NCBI RefSeq assembly: GCF_014197035.1
Contig: NZ_JACIEU010000002.1
Location: forward strand, 248,001-312,000
Direction: 5' to 3'
DNA from: Sphingobium scionense
Lineage (GTDB): Bacteria; Pseudomonadota; Alphaproteobacteria; Sphingomonadales; Sphingomonadaceae
Length of the DNA: 64,000 nt
The notes beneath the pieces were generated by a model, which saw nothing but the letters and a program-made list of their open reading frames with translations, was not told the origin of the DNA and searched no databases. Shown here one piece after another: positions 25,010-34,018 of this stretch (positions within the stretch are counted from its first letter, which is position 1; each line of letters starts with the position of its first letter). The position numbers and the translations under genes were made by a program.

Positions 25010-25042
25010 CCTTCCACGGCGCCAGAGCGGCGCCATGGAAGG
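25010..25042 (-). promoter_or_regulatory. SD-sequestering hairpin before the small exported protein
   Basis: In the minus-strand transcript, CCTTCCATGGCGCC and GGCGCCGTGGAAGG form a 14-bp stem with a single mismatch and a 5-nt loop. The 3' arm ends in GGAAGG, the only Shine-Dalgarno for the ATG at 25000, so the ribosome site is paired in the folded state. Confidence 0.6.
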
Positions 25043-25110
25043 AGGGATTAGGCAGAAGATGTCGCAGCATTATCCCGGATGACCGCCCTTTTGTCGGAAA
25101 ATGTATCAGC

Positions 25111-26316
25111 CTATTCGTGCCGCAGCGCGTCGATCGGATTGAGGCTTGCCGCCCGGCGCGCCGGGAAATAGCCGAACACCACGCCGATCGCGGCCGAGAA
25201 GAGGAAGGCGATCAGGTTGACCTGGGGATCGAAGGTGAAGGGCACCTTCATCAGCGGCGCGATGCCGACCGACGCGATCAGGGCGATGACCAGACCGATG
25301 ACGCCGCCCATGCAGGACAGCACGATCGCCTCCACCAAAAATTGCATCAGCACTTCGCGCGCGACCGCGCCGATGGCCAGGCGAATGCCGATCTCGCGGG
25401 TCCGTTCGGTCACCGATACCAGCATGATGTTCATGATACCGATGCCGCCGACCAGCAGCGAGATCGCCGCCACCGCCGCGACGATCTGGGTCAGGATGGT
25501 GGTTGTGCCGGTCAGCGTGTCGCTGATCTGCTTGGTGTCGAAGACGTTGAAATTATCCTCCGCGCCCGCCTTGATCTTGCGCCGTTCGCGCATCAGCTCT
25601 TCCAGGCTGCTCTGGACGGTCGAGGTGTCATAGGCGTCGTCGACCGCCACCATGATCTGGCTGATGTCGCGGTCGCCGGTGAAACGGCGCTGGACGAACT
25701 TGATCGGCATGACGACGACATCGTCCTGGTCGCCGAAACCGCCCTGGCCGCGCGTCGCCAGCACGCCGATCACCTGGCAGGATACGCCCTTGATGCGCAT
25801 CCGCTTGCCGACGGGGTCGGCGCCCTGGAACAGGTTGGTGCGCACCGTATTGCCGATGATGCACACCGCCTTGCCGGCTTCCTCTTCCTCCGGCATGAAC
25901 AGGCGCCCTTCGGCGACGTTCCAGGACTGGACCTGCGAATAGGCCGATGTCGTGCCATAGACGGTGGTCGACCAGTTATTGCCTTCATAGATGGCGGTGC
26001 CGCTCGACTGCACGATCGGCGCGACCGCGCGCACGCCGGTCAGCTGGTTTTCGATGACCGTGAGGTCGGCTTCCTTGAAATTGGGCGGGCGCGGGCCGCC
26101 GCCGCCACGGCCGAAACCCTGGCCGGGGCGCAGTTGCAGCACATTGGCACCCAGCGAGCTGATCTGTTCGCGCACGGCCGCGGTGGCACCATTGCCCAGC
26201 GTCACCATGGTCACGACCGCGGCGACGCCGATGATGATGCCCAGCGTCGTCAGGAAACTGCGCATCTTGTGCCGGTTGATCGCCCGGAAGGCGAGGATGA
26301 CGGTCGTCCCGAGCAT
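25111..26316 (-). CDS. MacB-like ABC transporter permease
   Basis: A 401-residue inner-membrane protein with the MacB/FtsX architecture: one membrane segment at about 16-36 (RAINRHKMRSFLTTLGIIIG), a periplasmic MacB_PCD domain of about 230 residues, and three C-terminal membrane segments containing MNIMLVSVTERTREIGIRLA, an FtsX hallmark. In the tripartite pump it transmits ATP-driven motion to the periplasm rather than carrying substrate through the membrane. Its start overlaps the stop of the ATPase gene by one base. Four genes in order (outer-membrane factor, adaptor, ATPase, permease) make a complete MacAB-TolC-like exporter. Confidence 0.92.
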   Translation of the reverse strand: MLGTTVILAFRAINRHKMRSFLTTLGIIIGVAAVVTMVTLGNGATAAVREQISSLGANVLQLRPGQGFGRGGGGPRPPNFKEADLTVIENQLTGVRAVAPIVQSSGTAIYEGNNWSTTVYGTTSAYSQVQSWNVAEGRLFMPEEEEAGKAVCIIGNTVRTNLFQGADPVGKRMRIKGVSCQVIGVLATRGQGGFGDQDDVVVMPIKFVQRRFTGDRDISQIMVAVDDAYDTSTVQSSLEELMRERRKIKAGAEDNFNVFDTKQISDTLTGTTTILTQIVAAVAAISLLVGGIGIMNIMLVSVTERTREIGIRLAIGAVAREVLMQFLVEAIVLSCMGGVIGLVIALIASVGIAPLMKVPFTFDPQVNLIAFLFSAAIGVVFGYFPARRAASLNPIDALRHE

Positions 26317-27038
26317 CAGCCGATCATTCCTTTCTGCGCCGCGCCCTGGCCGTCCTCGATCCGTTCGACCAGCCCGTCCTTGAAATGGACGATAGTGTGG
26401 GCAAAGGCGGCCATGTCCGGTTCGTGCGTGACCATCAGGACGGTGATCCCGCTATTCTGGTTGAGGTCGGTCAGCAATTGCATGATCTCCACCGACCGTT
26501 CGGAGTCGAGATTGCCGGTCGGTTCGTCCGCCAGCAGCACGTCGGGCTGGGTGACGATGGCGCGGGCGATCGCGACGCGCTGCTGCTGGCCGCCGGACAG
26601 TTCCGCCGGCGTATGGTCCCACCAGTCCTTCAGGCCCACCTTGTCGAGCGCGGCCATGCCCATGTCGTAGCGGGTCTTCTTGTCCTCGCCGCGATAGAGC
26701 AGGGGCAGTTCGACATTCTCCAGCGCGGTCGTGCGCGACAGCAGGTTGAAGCCCTGGAACACGAAGCCGAGATAGCGGCGGCGCAGCAGCGCGCGCTGGT
26801 CGCGGTCCAGCGTCTCGACATGGCGGCCCTTGAACAGGAATTCGCCGCCGGTGGGCACGTCGAGGCAGCCCAATATGTTCATCGTCGTCGACTTGCCCGA
26901 GCCCGAAGGCCCCATGACGGCGACGAAATCGCCCTGCGCAATGTCGAGATCAATGCCCTTGAGCGCCTGGAACGCCGTCGGGCCACTGCCGAAGATCTTG
27001 GTGATCCCCCGCAGCGAGATGATCGGGTCGGGGACCAT
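26316..27038 (-). CDS. MacB-like ABC transporter ATP-binding protein
   Basis: A 240-residue ATPase of the LolD/MacB class. Walker A MGPSGSGKST, Q-loop FVFQGFNLL, signature LSGGQQQRVAIARA and Walker B VLLADEPTGNLD are intact. The start at 27038 begins MVPDPIISLRGITKIFGS, right at the family N-terminus; a longer reading frame upstream is out of register with family sequence because it runs into the adaptor gene. It starts 4 bp after the adaptor stop and overlaps the permease by one base, so the ATPase and permease, fused in Escherichia coli MacB, are separate here. Confidence 0.93.
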   Translation of the reverse strand: MVPDPIISLRGITKIFGSGPTAFQALKGIDLDIAQGDFVAVMGPSGSGKSTTMNILGCLDVPTGGEFLFKGRHVETLDRDQRALLRRRYLGFVFQGFNLLSRTTALENVELPLLYRGEDKKTRYDMGMAALDKVGLKDWWDHTPAELSGGQQQRVAIARAIVTQPDVLLADEPTGNLDSERSVEIMQLLTDLNQNSGITVLMVTHEPDMAAFAHTIVHFKDGLVERIEDGQGAAQKGMIG

Positions 27039-27042
27039 CGGC

Positions 27043-28578
27043 TCAGGTTCCGCTCTGGCGGCCGGTGCCCCGGCTGCCCGTGCCGTTGCCCTGGGGGGTG
27101 TCGGGGCCAGGCGTGACCGGCGCGGTTTCGGGCGCTGCATCGCCTGAATTGCCGAGCGACTTGATGCTGGCCGGCTTGCCGTCAGCGGCCGGATTGCGCG
27201 GGCGGTCCTTGGTTCCGCCGGCGCCAGGATCGGCCTTCTGATCCTCGGCGGGCTGCTGCGCACCGGCGGCAAGCTGCCCGGTGATCACCTTCATGCCGGG
27301 CTTGAGGTCGCCGCCGGTGATGACGGTGCGGGTTCCGTCGCTGGCACCGACGGTCACCTGAACCGCCTTGGGATCGCCCTTTTCGTCCAGGACATAGAGG
27401 GTCTGGCTGCTACCCGCGCCGAAATTGACCTGGCGGTTGGCGCCGCTGCGGCGCATGCGGCCGGGGCCGGGCAGCACGCTGGTGATACCGCCACCCTGTG
27501 CTGCGGTGGCGGGCTTGAAGCGCAGCGCGCTGTTGGGCACCAGCAGCACGTCATGCAGTTCCTGGGTGACGATATCGGCGGTCGCGGTCATGCCCGGACG
27601 CAACGTCTCGTCCTGATTGTCGACCGACAGCACGGCGGTATAGGCGACGACCGTGCCGGTGGTGCTGGTGGTCGTGCTGGTCGATGAGGATGAACTGCTG
27701 CTGGAACTGTTCGATCCGACATTGACCCGCGTGACCTTCGCCGGGAAGGTACGGCCGGGGAAGGCGTCGACGGCGAAATTGGCGCTCTGGCCTTCCTTGA
27801 CCTGGCCGACATCCGCTTCGTCCACCGATACCTCGACCTCCATCTGGGTCAGGTCTTCGGCGATGGTGAAGAGGACGGGCGCGTTCAGCGAAGCGGCGAC
27901 GGTCTGGCCCGGCTCGATATCGCGTGACAGGACGACCCCGGTGACCGGCGAGACGATCTGGGCGATCGACAGGTTGGTCTGGGCGGTCGACAGCTGGGCG
28001 CGGGACACATCGACCTGGGCCTGCGACGATCGCAGCGTGGCAAGCGCCTGATTATAATCGGCGCGGGCGGCATCCAGTTCGGTCTTGGCCGGCACGCGGC
28101 CGCCGGAAAGCTGGAAGACGTTGAGCTGACGATCGAGCGTCGCCTTGGCCAGCGCGACTTGGGCCTGGGCCTGGGCAACGCCCGCCTGGGACGACGCGAC
28201 CTGAGCCTTGTTCTGGTTGATCGTGTCTACCAGACGGCGGGTGTCCAGTTCAGCGAGCTTCTGCCCCTTGGTCACGCGATCATTGACGTCGACATAGACG
28301 GCGGTGATCTTGCCCGACTGTTCGGACCCCACATCGACCTGGTTGATGGGTTTCAGGTTGCCGGTGGCCGACACGCTGACCGTCAGATCGCCCTGACGCG
28401 CCTCCCGCGTGGCATAATTGGGCTTGTCGTCGCCGGCAAAGCAGCGGGCGACAAGCAGCACCAGGATCAGCAGCACGACGCCGATAATGCCGCGCATCAC
28501 CCATTTGCGATGCGGCTTTTCCGGCGGGGCGCCCAGAAAATCGTTAAGGTTCTGATCGGGGCTGGCGTCATTGCTCAT
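27043..28578 (-). CDS. MacA-like periplasmic adaptor of efflux pump
   Basis: A 511-residue membrane-fusion protein linking the MacB-like transporter to the outer-membrane channel. A cytoplasmic N-terminus is followed by a membrane anchor at 28-46 (MRGIIGVVLLILVLLVAR), a lipoyl-type half-motif (SEQSGKITAVYVDVNDRVTK), a long alpha-helical hairpin rich in Ala/Gln (about 115-205), then the second lipoyl half and beta-barrel domain. Residues 290-309 are an unusual run of Ser and Thr inserted in the barrel domain, and the last 60 residues are Pro/Gly/Asp-rich. The start ATG at 28578 overlaps the stop of the upstream gene by 11 bp; an ATG four codons upstream is an alternative. Confidence 0.88.
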   Translation of the reverse strand: MSNDASPDQNLNDFLGAPPEKPHRKWVMRGIIGVVLLILVLLVARCFAGDDKPNYATREARQGDLTVSVSATGNLKPINQVDVGSEQSGKITAVYVDVNDRVTKGQKLAELDTRRLVDTINQNKAQVASSQAGVAQAQAQVALAKATLDRQLNVFQLSGGRVPAKTELDAARADYNQALATLRSSQAQVDVSRAQLSTAQTNLSIAQIVSPVTGVVLSRDIEPGQTVAASLNAPVLFTIAEDLTQMEVEVSVDEADVGQVKEGQSANFAVDAFPGRTFPAKVTRVNVGSNSSSSSSSSSTSTTTSTTGTVVAYTAVLSVDNQDETLRPGMTATADIVTQELHDVLLVPNSALRFKPATAAQGGGITSVLPGPGRMRRSGANRQVNFGAGSSQTLYVLDEKGDPKAVQVTVGASDGTRTVITGGDLKPGMKVITGQLAAGAQQPAEDQKADPGAGGTKDRPRNPAADGKPASIKSLGNSGDAAPETAPVTPGPDTPQGNGTGSRGTGRQSGT

Positions 28579-30019
28579 TGGGGCGGTCATCCATATTCTG
28601 CCAGCCGCCGCCCAGTGCATTGTAGAGCTGGGCGATGGCCAGGATCTCGTCCGATCGGGCGCTGGCAAGGCTGTTGCGGGCGTTCAGCAACGTGGTTTCG
28701 CTGCTGGACAGGGTCTGGAAGTCGATCAGGCCGGACTGATACTGGCTGCGCGCCAGGATCGCGGCATTGTTCGACGCTTCGTAAGCGGTGGCGAACTCGA
28801 CCTTGCGCCGGCGCGCGCTGTCGAGCGAGGCCATGCCATTTTCGACATCCTCCAGCGCGCCGAGCACGCTCTGCTTGTAGGCGGCGAAGGCGGCATCGGT
28901 CGCCGCCTTCTGCGCGCGGACCTGCGAGGCGAGGCGGCCACCATCGAAGATGGTCTGGGCGACATTGGCAAAGACGCCGCCGGTGATGAGGTCGAACAGG
29001 TTTTTGAAGGCGTTCGAGGTTGTGCCGATATTGCCGCTGATGCCGAGCGAGGGATAGAGCTGCGCCTGGGCGACGCCGATCCGCGCGGTGGCGGCGGCCA
29101 GCGCCCGTTCGGCCGACCGCACATCGGGCCGCTGACGCAGCGTATCTGCGGGAATGCCGGTCGCGATGTCGGTTGCGGCGGTCGGGATCGGCGCCGGCGT
29201 TTCGAGCGCGCGGGTTGCGTCGCCCGGCGCCTGGCCGGTCAGCACGGCGATGCGGTTGAGGCTGCCCTTCAGGCTGGCTTCGAGCTGCGGGATGGTGGCG
29301 TTGGTCTGGGCGAGCTGGGCCTTGGCCTGCTGCTCGTCGAGGGAGGACACCAGTCCGGCCTGCAGCCGCCAGCGGGCGATGTCGTAATTGTCCTGCTGCA
29401 CCTTCTGCGTCTCGCGGGCGATGCGCAGCTGCTCTTGCGATGCGCGGGCCTGGACATAGTTGGTGACCAGTTCGGAAATGATGGTCATCCGCACATTGGC
29501 GAGGTCATAGCCCGACGCGGCGAGATCGGCTCGCGCGGCTTCGGCCGAGCGCGACAATTCGCCGAACAGGTCGATCTGCCAGCTGGCATTGGCGCCGGCC
29601 GAATAGCTGCTGGACCAGTTGCTGGCACCGGTGCTGATGACATTGCCGCTGTCGTCGACACGGGTGCCGCCGGCCTGGCTGCGATAATTCTTGCCGCCGC
29701 TGGCCGATCCGCTCACCTGCGGCAGGAAGGACGCATTGGCCTGGCGCAGCGACTCCCGCGCCTGTCGCAGCCGGGCCTGCGCCTGGACGATATCCAGATT
29801 GCCGGCGATCGCCTGGTCGATCAGGCCGCTCAGGGTCGGGTCATTGAGCCGCGTCCACCAGGTGGCGAGGGTGGCGTCGTCCAGCGCGGTGCCGCTGCCC
29901 TGGCTATAGCCGGCAGGCACGCCCAGCGCAGCGGATTGCGGCGCGTGATAGTTCGGCCCCGCCGCGCAGGCGGACAGGGCGAGTACCGATCCCGTGAGCC
30001 ATGCAATGCGATATCGCAC
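28568..30019 (-). CDS. NodT/OprM-type outer-membrane efflux lipoprotein
   Basis: A 483-residue outer-membrane factor. A lipoprotein signal peptide ends in LSAC (the lipid-modified Cys is about residue 18), followed by AAGPNYHAP, the classical NodT N-terminus. Two TolC repeats follow, each with long coiled helices (QARLRQARESLRQANASFLP; ALAAATARIGVAQAQLYPSL). It forms the exit duct of the tripartite pump whose other genes follow. I take the GTG at 30019, which sits behind AAGGAAAA and gives a normal signal peptide; an ATG 13 codons upstream would put a charged stretch in front. Confidence 0.9.
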   Translation of the reverse strand: MRYRIAWLTGSVLALSACAAGPNYHAPQSAALGVPAGYSQGSGTALDDATLATWWTRLNDPTLSGLIDQAIAGNLDIVQAQARLRQARESLRQANASFLPQVSGSASGGKNYRSQAGGTRVDDSGNVISTGASNWSSSYSAGANASWQIDLFGELSRSAEAARADLAASGYDLANVRMTIISELVTNYVQARASQEQLRIARETQKVQQDNYDIARWRLQAGLVSSLDEQQAKAQLAQTNATIPQLEASLKGSLNRIAVLTGQAPGDATRALETPAPIPTAATDIATGIPADTLRQRPDVRSAERALAAATARIGVAQAQLYPSLGISGNIGTTSNAFKNLFDLITGGVFANVAQTIFDGGRLASQVRAQKAATDAAFAAYKQSVLGALEDVENGMASLDSARRRKVEFATAYEASNNAAILARSQYQSGLIDFQTLSSSETTLLNARNSLASARSDEILAIAQLYNALGGGWQNMDDRPNEQ

Positions 30020-30209
30020 CTTTTCCTTGCACTCCGTCGTCGTTAAAGGGGCCAGCAATATTCCCCCGGAGAGACAGGGGGCAGCTATGTCAGGTCGTTA
30101 CGTGCCGAAAAGCCATGTACGCCTCAATGCCATATATGTCTCAAAGTGTAACGTGCGTGAATTCCCGTGTTTTTCCTTGAAAAAGCACCAGTAGATCAGA
30201 GGATGGAAG

Positions 30210-31145
30210 ATGAGGGCATTTCTTTTCCCGGGCCAGGGTAGCCAGTCGGTCGGCATGGGCAAGGCGCTGGCCGAGGCAAGCCCGGCGGCGAAGGAACTGT
30301 TCCAGGAAGTCGATGACGCCCTGAAGCAGAACTTGTTCCGCATCATGGTGGAAGGCCCGGAAAGCGACCTGACCCTGACCGAGAACGCCCAGCCGGCGAT
30401 CATGGCCAATGCGCTCGCCACGCTGCGCGTGATGCAGCGTGAAGGCGGTTTCAGCCTGGCCGACAAGGGCGATTATGTCGCGGGCCACAGCCTTGGCGAA
30501 TATAGCGCGCTCTGCGCTGTCGAGGCGTTCGACCTTGGCACCACCGCCCGCCTGCTGAAATTGCGCGGTCAGGCGATGCAGGCCGCCGTGCCGGTGGGCG
30601 AGGGCGCGATGGCCGCGCTGCTGGGCGCCGACATCGAAAAGGCGCAGGCGCTGGCCGATGCCGCCGCCGAAGGCGAAGTCTGCACCGTCGCCAACGACAA
30701 TGATCCGAGCCAGGTCGTCATTTCCGGCCACAAGGGTGCGATCGAGCGCGCCGTCGCGCTGGTCAAGGATTATGGCATCAAGCGCGGCGTGCTGCTGCCG
30801 GTGTCGGCGCCCTTCCACTGCCCGCTGATGCAGCCCGCCGCCGACGTGATGGCGCAAGCACTGGCAAAGGCGACGATCAACGCGCCGCTGCTGCCGGTCT
30901 ATGCCAATGTGCTGGCCGCGCCGATCAGCGACCCCGCCGACATTCGCGAGCGTCTGGTTGAGCAGGTCACCGGCCGCGTCCGCTGGCGCGAGTCGATCGG
31001 TGCGATGTGGGATGCGGGTGTCACCGATTTCGTCGAACTGGGCGGCAAGGTGCTCGGCCCGATGGTCAAGCGCATCGCGCCGGACGCCACCGTGCGCAGC
31101 GTGGTGACGATGGACGATATCGAGGCGGTGCTGGGCGCGCTGTGA
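30210..31145 (+). CDS. fabD: malonyl-CoA:ACP transacylase
   Basis: A 311-residue FabD that moves malonyl groups from CoA to acyl carrier protein, supplying extender units for fatty-acid synthesis. The active serine is S94 in VAGHSLGEYSA and the partner histidine is in SAPFHCPLM. The N-terminus MRAFLFPGQGSQSVGMG is diagnostic. GAGG precedes the ATG. Its TGA overlaps the GTG of an enoyl-CoA hydratase by 4 bp, and fabG follows, so the three genes form one operon. Confidence 0.97.
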   Translation: MRAFLFPGQGSQSVGMGKALAEASPAAKELFQEVDDALKQNLFRIMVEGPESDLTLTENAQPAIMANALATLRVMQREGGFSLADKGDYVAGHSLGEYSALCAVEAFDLGTTARLLKLRGQAMQAAVPVGEGAMAALLGADIEKAQALADAAAEGEVCTVANDNDPSQVVISGHKGAIERAVALVKDYGIKRGVLLPVSAPFHCPLMQPAADVMAQALAKATINAPLLPVYANVLAAPISDPADIRERLVEQVTGRVRWRESIGAMWDAGVTDFVELGGKVLGPMVKRIAPDATVRSVVTMDDIEAVLGAL

Positions 31146-31948
31146 GCGAGAGTCCGGTCCTTACTCACCGCGACGGGGCCGTCCTGACGGTCACGCTGAA
31201 CCTGCCCGACCGGCGCAACCCCATCTCCGATCCGGCGATGGTGGATGCGCTGTGCGAAGTGCTCGAGGCGGCAGACCGGGACGCGAGCATCCATGTCGCG
31301 ATCCTGACCGGGGCGGGCAGTGCCTTTTCCTCGGGCGGCGATCTCAACGCGATGCGGCCGGATGCCGGGGGGCTGCGCGCCAGTCTGCCGGCGCAGACGC
31401 GGCGCAATTATCGCGCGGGCATCCAGCGCCTGCCTCTGTTGTTCCAGGCGATCGAACTGCCGGTGATCGCGGCGGTCAATGGCCCGGCGATCGGCGCGGG
31501 GCTGGACCTGGCCTGCATGTGCGACCTGCGCATCGCGGGCGAGAGCGCGCGCTTTGCCGAAAGCTTCGTGAAGCTCGGCCTCGTCTCCGGGGATGGCGGG
31601 GCCTGGCTGCTGCCGCGCATCATCGGCTTTTCCAAGGCATCGCAACTCTCGCTGACCGGCGAAACGATCGGCGCGGGCGAGGCACTGCGGATCGGGCTGG
31701 TCGGCGATGTCGTGCCCGACGCGGACTTGATGACGGTGGCGCGGGCGCAGGCCGATGCCATCGCCGCCAATCCGCCGCATGCGACGCGGATGACCAAGCG
31801 GCTGCTACGTGCGGCGCAGACGGCCGAACTTTCACAAATATTGGAAATGGCGGGCGCCATGCAGGCACTGGCCCATGCGACCGCGGATCATGACGAGGCG
31901 ATCACCGCCTTCTTCGACCGCCGGCCGCCACACTTCAAGGGAGATTAG
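31142..31948 (+). CDS. enoyl-CoA hydratase/isomerase family protein
   Basis: A 268-residue crotonase (AFSSGGDLNAMRPDAGG oxyanion loop; GPAIGAGLDLACMCDLRIA; FAESFVKLGLVSGDGGAWLL). The site equivalent to the first catalytic glutamate is occupied by Asp (GAGLDLAC) and the second position lies in the GLVSGDGG segment where aspartate is retained, a pattern seen in hydratase/isomerase relatives other than classical EchA. The GTG start overlaps the fabD stop by 4 bp. Insertion of a CoA-thioester enzyme between fabD and fabG is unusual relative to Escherichia coli; its role in the operon is unclear. Confidence 0.85.
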   Translation: MSESPVLTHRDGAVLTVTLNLPDRRNPISDPAMVDALCEVLEAADRDASIHVAILTGAGSAFSSGGDLNAMRPDAGGLRASLPAQTRRNYRAGIQRLPLLFQAIELPVIAAVNGPAIGAGLDLACMCDLRIAGESARFAESFVKLGLVSGDGGAWLLPRIIGFSKASQLSLTGETIGAGEALRIGLVGDVVPDADLMTVARAQADAIAANPPHATRMTKRLLRAAQTAELSQILEMAGAMQALAHATADHDEAITAFFDRRPPHFKGD

Positions 31949-31949
31949 A

Positions 31950-32747
31950 ATGTTCGATCTGACGGGAATGACCGCGCTGGTGACTGGCGCTTCGGGGGGC
32001 ATTGGTTTTGAAATTGCGCGCGCTCTTATGCGACAGGGCGCAAAAGTCGCGCTTTCTGGCACTAGTGAGGAAAAGCTCTCTGCTGCGCGGGAACGGACGC
32101 AGGTGTTGCGCGATGGGGAGGCGGTCCACTTTTCTGTTGATGGGTTCGATGGAAGCTCAATCGAACATCCGATTCTGCCGTGCAACCTGTCCGATCCGGC
32201 CGCCGTCGATGCGCTGGTGCCACAGGCGGTGGAAGCGCTGGGCGGCAAGCTCGACATCCTGGTCAATAATGCGGGCATCACCCGCGACAATTTGATCCTG
32301 CGCATGAAGGACGAGGAATGGTCGCAGGTGATCGCGGTCAATCTGGAAGCCGCCTTCCGCCTGTGCCGCGCCGCCGCCAAGCCGATGATGAAGGCGCGCT
32401 TTGGCCGCATCATTTCGATCACCTCGGTCGTGGGTGTTACCGGCAATCCGGGCCAGTCCAACTATTGCGCGTCGAAGGCGGGCATCATCGGCATGTCCAA
32501 GTCGCTGGGCCAGGAACTGGCGAGCCGCGGCATCACCGTCAACTGCGTGGCGCCGGGCTTCATCCGTTCGGCCATGACCGATGCGCTGAACGATGCGCAG
32601 AAGGGCACGATCCTGGCCAAGATCCCGGTCGGGGACCTGGGCGATGGCGACGATATCGGCGCGGCGGTCGCCTATCTGGCGAGCAAGGAAGCGGGCTATG
32701 TCAACGGCCAGACCCTGCACGTCAACGGCGGCATGGCGATGATCTGA
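31950..32747 (+). CDS. fabG: 3-oxoacyl-ACP reductase
   Basis: A 265-residue FabG that reduces 3-oxoacyl-ACP with NADPH. TGASGGIG is at 12-19, NNAGITRDNLILRMKDEEW and SVVGVTGNPGQSNYCASKAG (Ser-Tyr-Lys) are exact FabG signatures, and the protein ends GYVNGQTLHVNGGMAMI. It is about 18-20 residues longer than usual because of an insertion near residues 48-72 (about 32091-32165) whose codons are unlike the flanking sequence. The ATG follows AAGGGAG at the end of the hydratase gene, one base after its stop. Confidence 0.95.
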   Translation: MFDLTGMTALVTGASGGIGFEIARALMRQGAKVALSGTSEEKLSAARERTQVLRDGEAVHFSVDGFDGSSIEHPILPCNLSDPAAVDALVPQAVEALGGKLDILVNNAGITRDNLILRMKDEEWSQVIAVNLEAAFRLCRAAAKPMMKARFGRIISITSVVGVTGNPGQSNYCASKAGIIGMSKSLGQELASRGITVNCVAPGFIRSAMTDALNDAQKGTILAKIPVGDLGDGDDIGAAVAYLASKEAGYVNGQTLHVNGGMAMI

Positions 32748-32759
32748 CCGACGGCCCGG

Positions 32760-33983
32760 TCAGGCGATCTTCGTCCGGCCGGGCAGACTATAAGCGAGCG
32801 CGCCGTCCAGCAGGATGGCGCGCCGCATCGCCAGCGCCAGCACCGCGATCGCGGCGATCAAATTGACCGGCACATGGGTCCATTCCGACACGGCCCGGCC
32901 GAACAGCGGCGCCATCCAGGCATAGGCGAGCCAACTGCGTTCCCAGGGAAGCGGGCCGCGCTTGCCCATGTCGGCCGCGACGAAGGCGATCGCCATCCCC
33001 AGCAGCACATAGTCATAGTCGAGGACATAGGGCGTGCAGAGCAGCGCGGCGCTGAGCGCGGCGGCCCCTCGCACTTCCATCGTCCCGCGGCGGGCGACCA
33101 GCGCGGCGATAGCGATGGCGATGGCCGTCACCAGGCCCTGGACCACATAGGCGGCTGGAATGCTGCCGCCCCACTGGCGAAGGGCGGCAAAGGGGCTCTG
33201 GATCTTTTCCCAGCCGGTGGCGCCATTTTCGATGATGATATGCTGCGTCAGCGGTAGAGAATCGATGAAGGCCTGCCACACCGGCCAGCCCCAGATCAGC
33301 AATGTCAGCAGGCACAGGCCGACCGAGGTCAGGCCGGCGGCCAGGAAGGCGCGGACATTGCCACGCGCGATGATCAGCACCGGGATCAGCACGGCAAATT
33401 GCGGTTTGTAGACCAATGCGCCTAGCAGCATGCCGGCGATCCACGGGCGTCGGTCGAGCAGGGCCATGCCGCCGCCCAGCAGGCCGGCGGTCATAAAGGC
33501 ATTCTGGCCATGGCCCAGGCACACCATCACCACCGGTGCGCCGAGCGTGATGAGCAGGGCGTCGCGCTGACCCGGCAGGACATGGCGGACGACCAGCAAT
33601 GCGCCGGCAAGCGTCAATCCCTGCCACAGGATGAGGGCAGGGACATAGGGGATTTGCGCCAGCAGCGTGGCCAGGATCAGGAACGGCGGGGGATAGTGCC
33701 AGCCATAGAAGGGAATGGCGGGATCATGATGGACCGCCTTCTGCACCGCATGATGGGCAGGCCAGTTCCATGCCCGCGCGGCCTGGCCATGGTCGGCCAT
33801 CCATCCCGCCGTCCAGACGTCGGAAAAGTCGGTGCCGAGCGGGCGTCCGAGCGAATCTACCGTGCCATGGGCCGTCGCGAACAGGTATGTTAGGCCGATC
33901 AACGTCGCTGCCAGCATCAACCAGGCGGTCATTCGGACCCTCTCGGGGGTGATGAGATGGTCGGGGCACAGGCGGGCGATCAT
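32760..33983 (-). CDS. GT87/DUF2029 family polyprenyl-phosphate-dependent glycosyltransferase-like membrane protein
   Basis: A 407-residue polytopic membrane protein with about ten hydrophobic helices. GTDFSDVWTAGWMADHG after the first helix supplies the acidic residues that are conserved in GT87 mannosyltransferase-like proteins, and YGWHYPPPFLILATLLA is another family hallmark. Members transfer sugars from polyprenyl-phosphate donors on the periplasmic side. It lies on the strand opposite to the fab genes and interrupts the fabG-acpP order. The start is uncertain: 33983 is chosen, with 33932 (MTAWLML) also possible; neither has a good Shine-Dalgarno. Confidence 0.75.
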   Translation of the reverse strand: MIARLCPDHLITPERVRMTAWLMLAATLIGLTYLFATAHGTVDSLGRPLGTDFSDVWTAGWMADHGQAARAWNWPAHHAVQKAVHHDPAIPFYGWHYPPPFLILATLLAQIPYVPALILWQGLTLAGALLVVRHVLPGQRDALLITLGAPVVMVCLGHGQNAFMTAGLLGGGMALLDRRPWIAGMLLGALVYKPQFAVLIPVLIIARGNVRAFLAAGLTSVGLCLLTLLIWGWPVWQAFIDSLPLTQHIIIENGATGWEKIQSPFAALRQWGGSIPAAYVVQGLVTAIAIAIAALVARRGTMEVRGAAALSAALLCTPYVLDYDYVLLGMAIAFVAADMGKRGPLPWERSWLAYAWMAPLFGRAVSEWTHVPVNLIAAIAVLALAMRRAILLDGALAYSLPGRTKIA

Positions 33984-34018
33984 GGCTATTTGCTGGCACA
34001 AGCGGCTGAAATTTTGGT

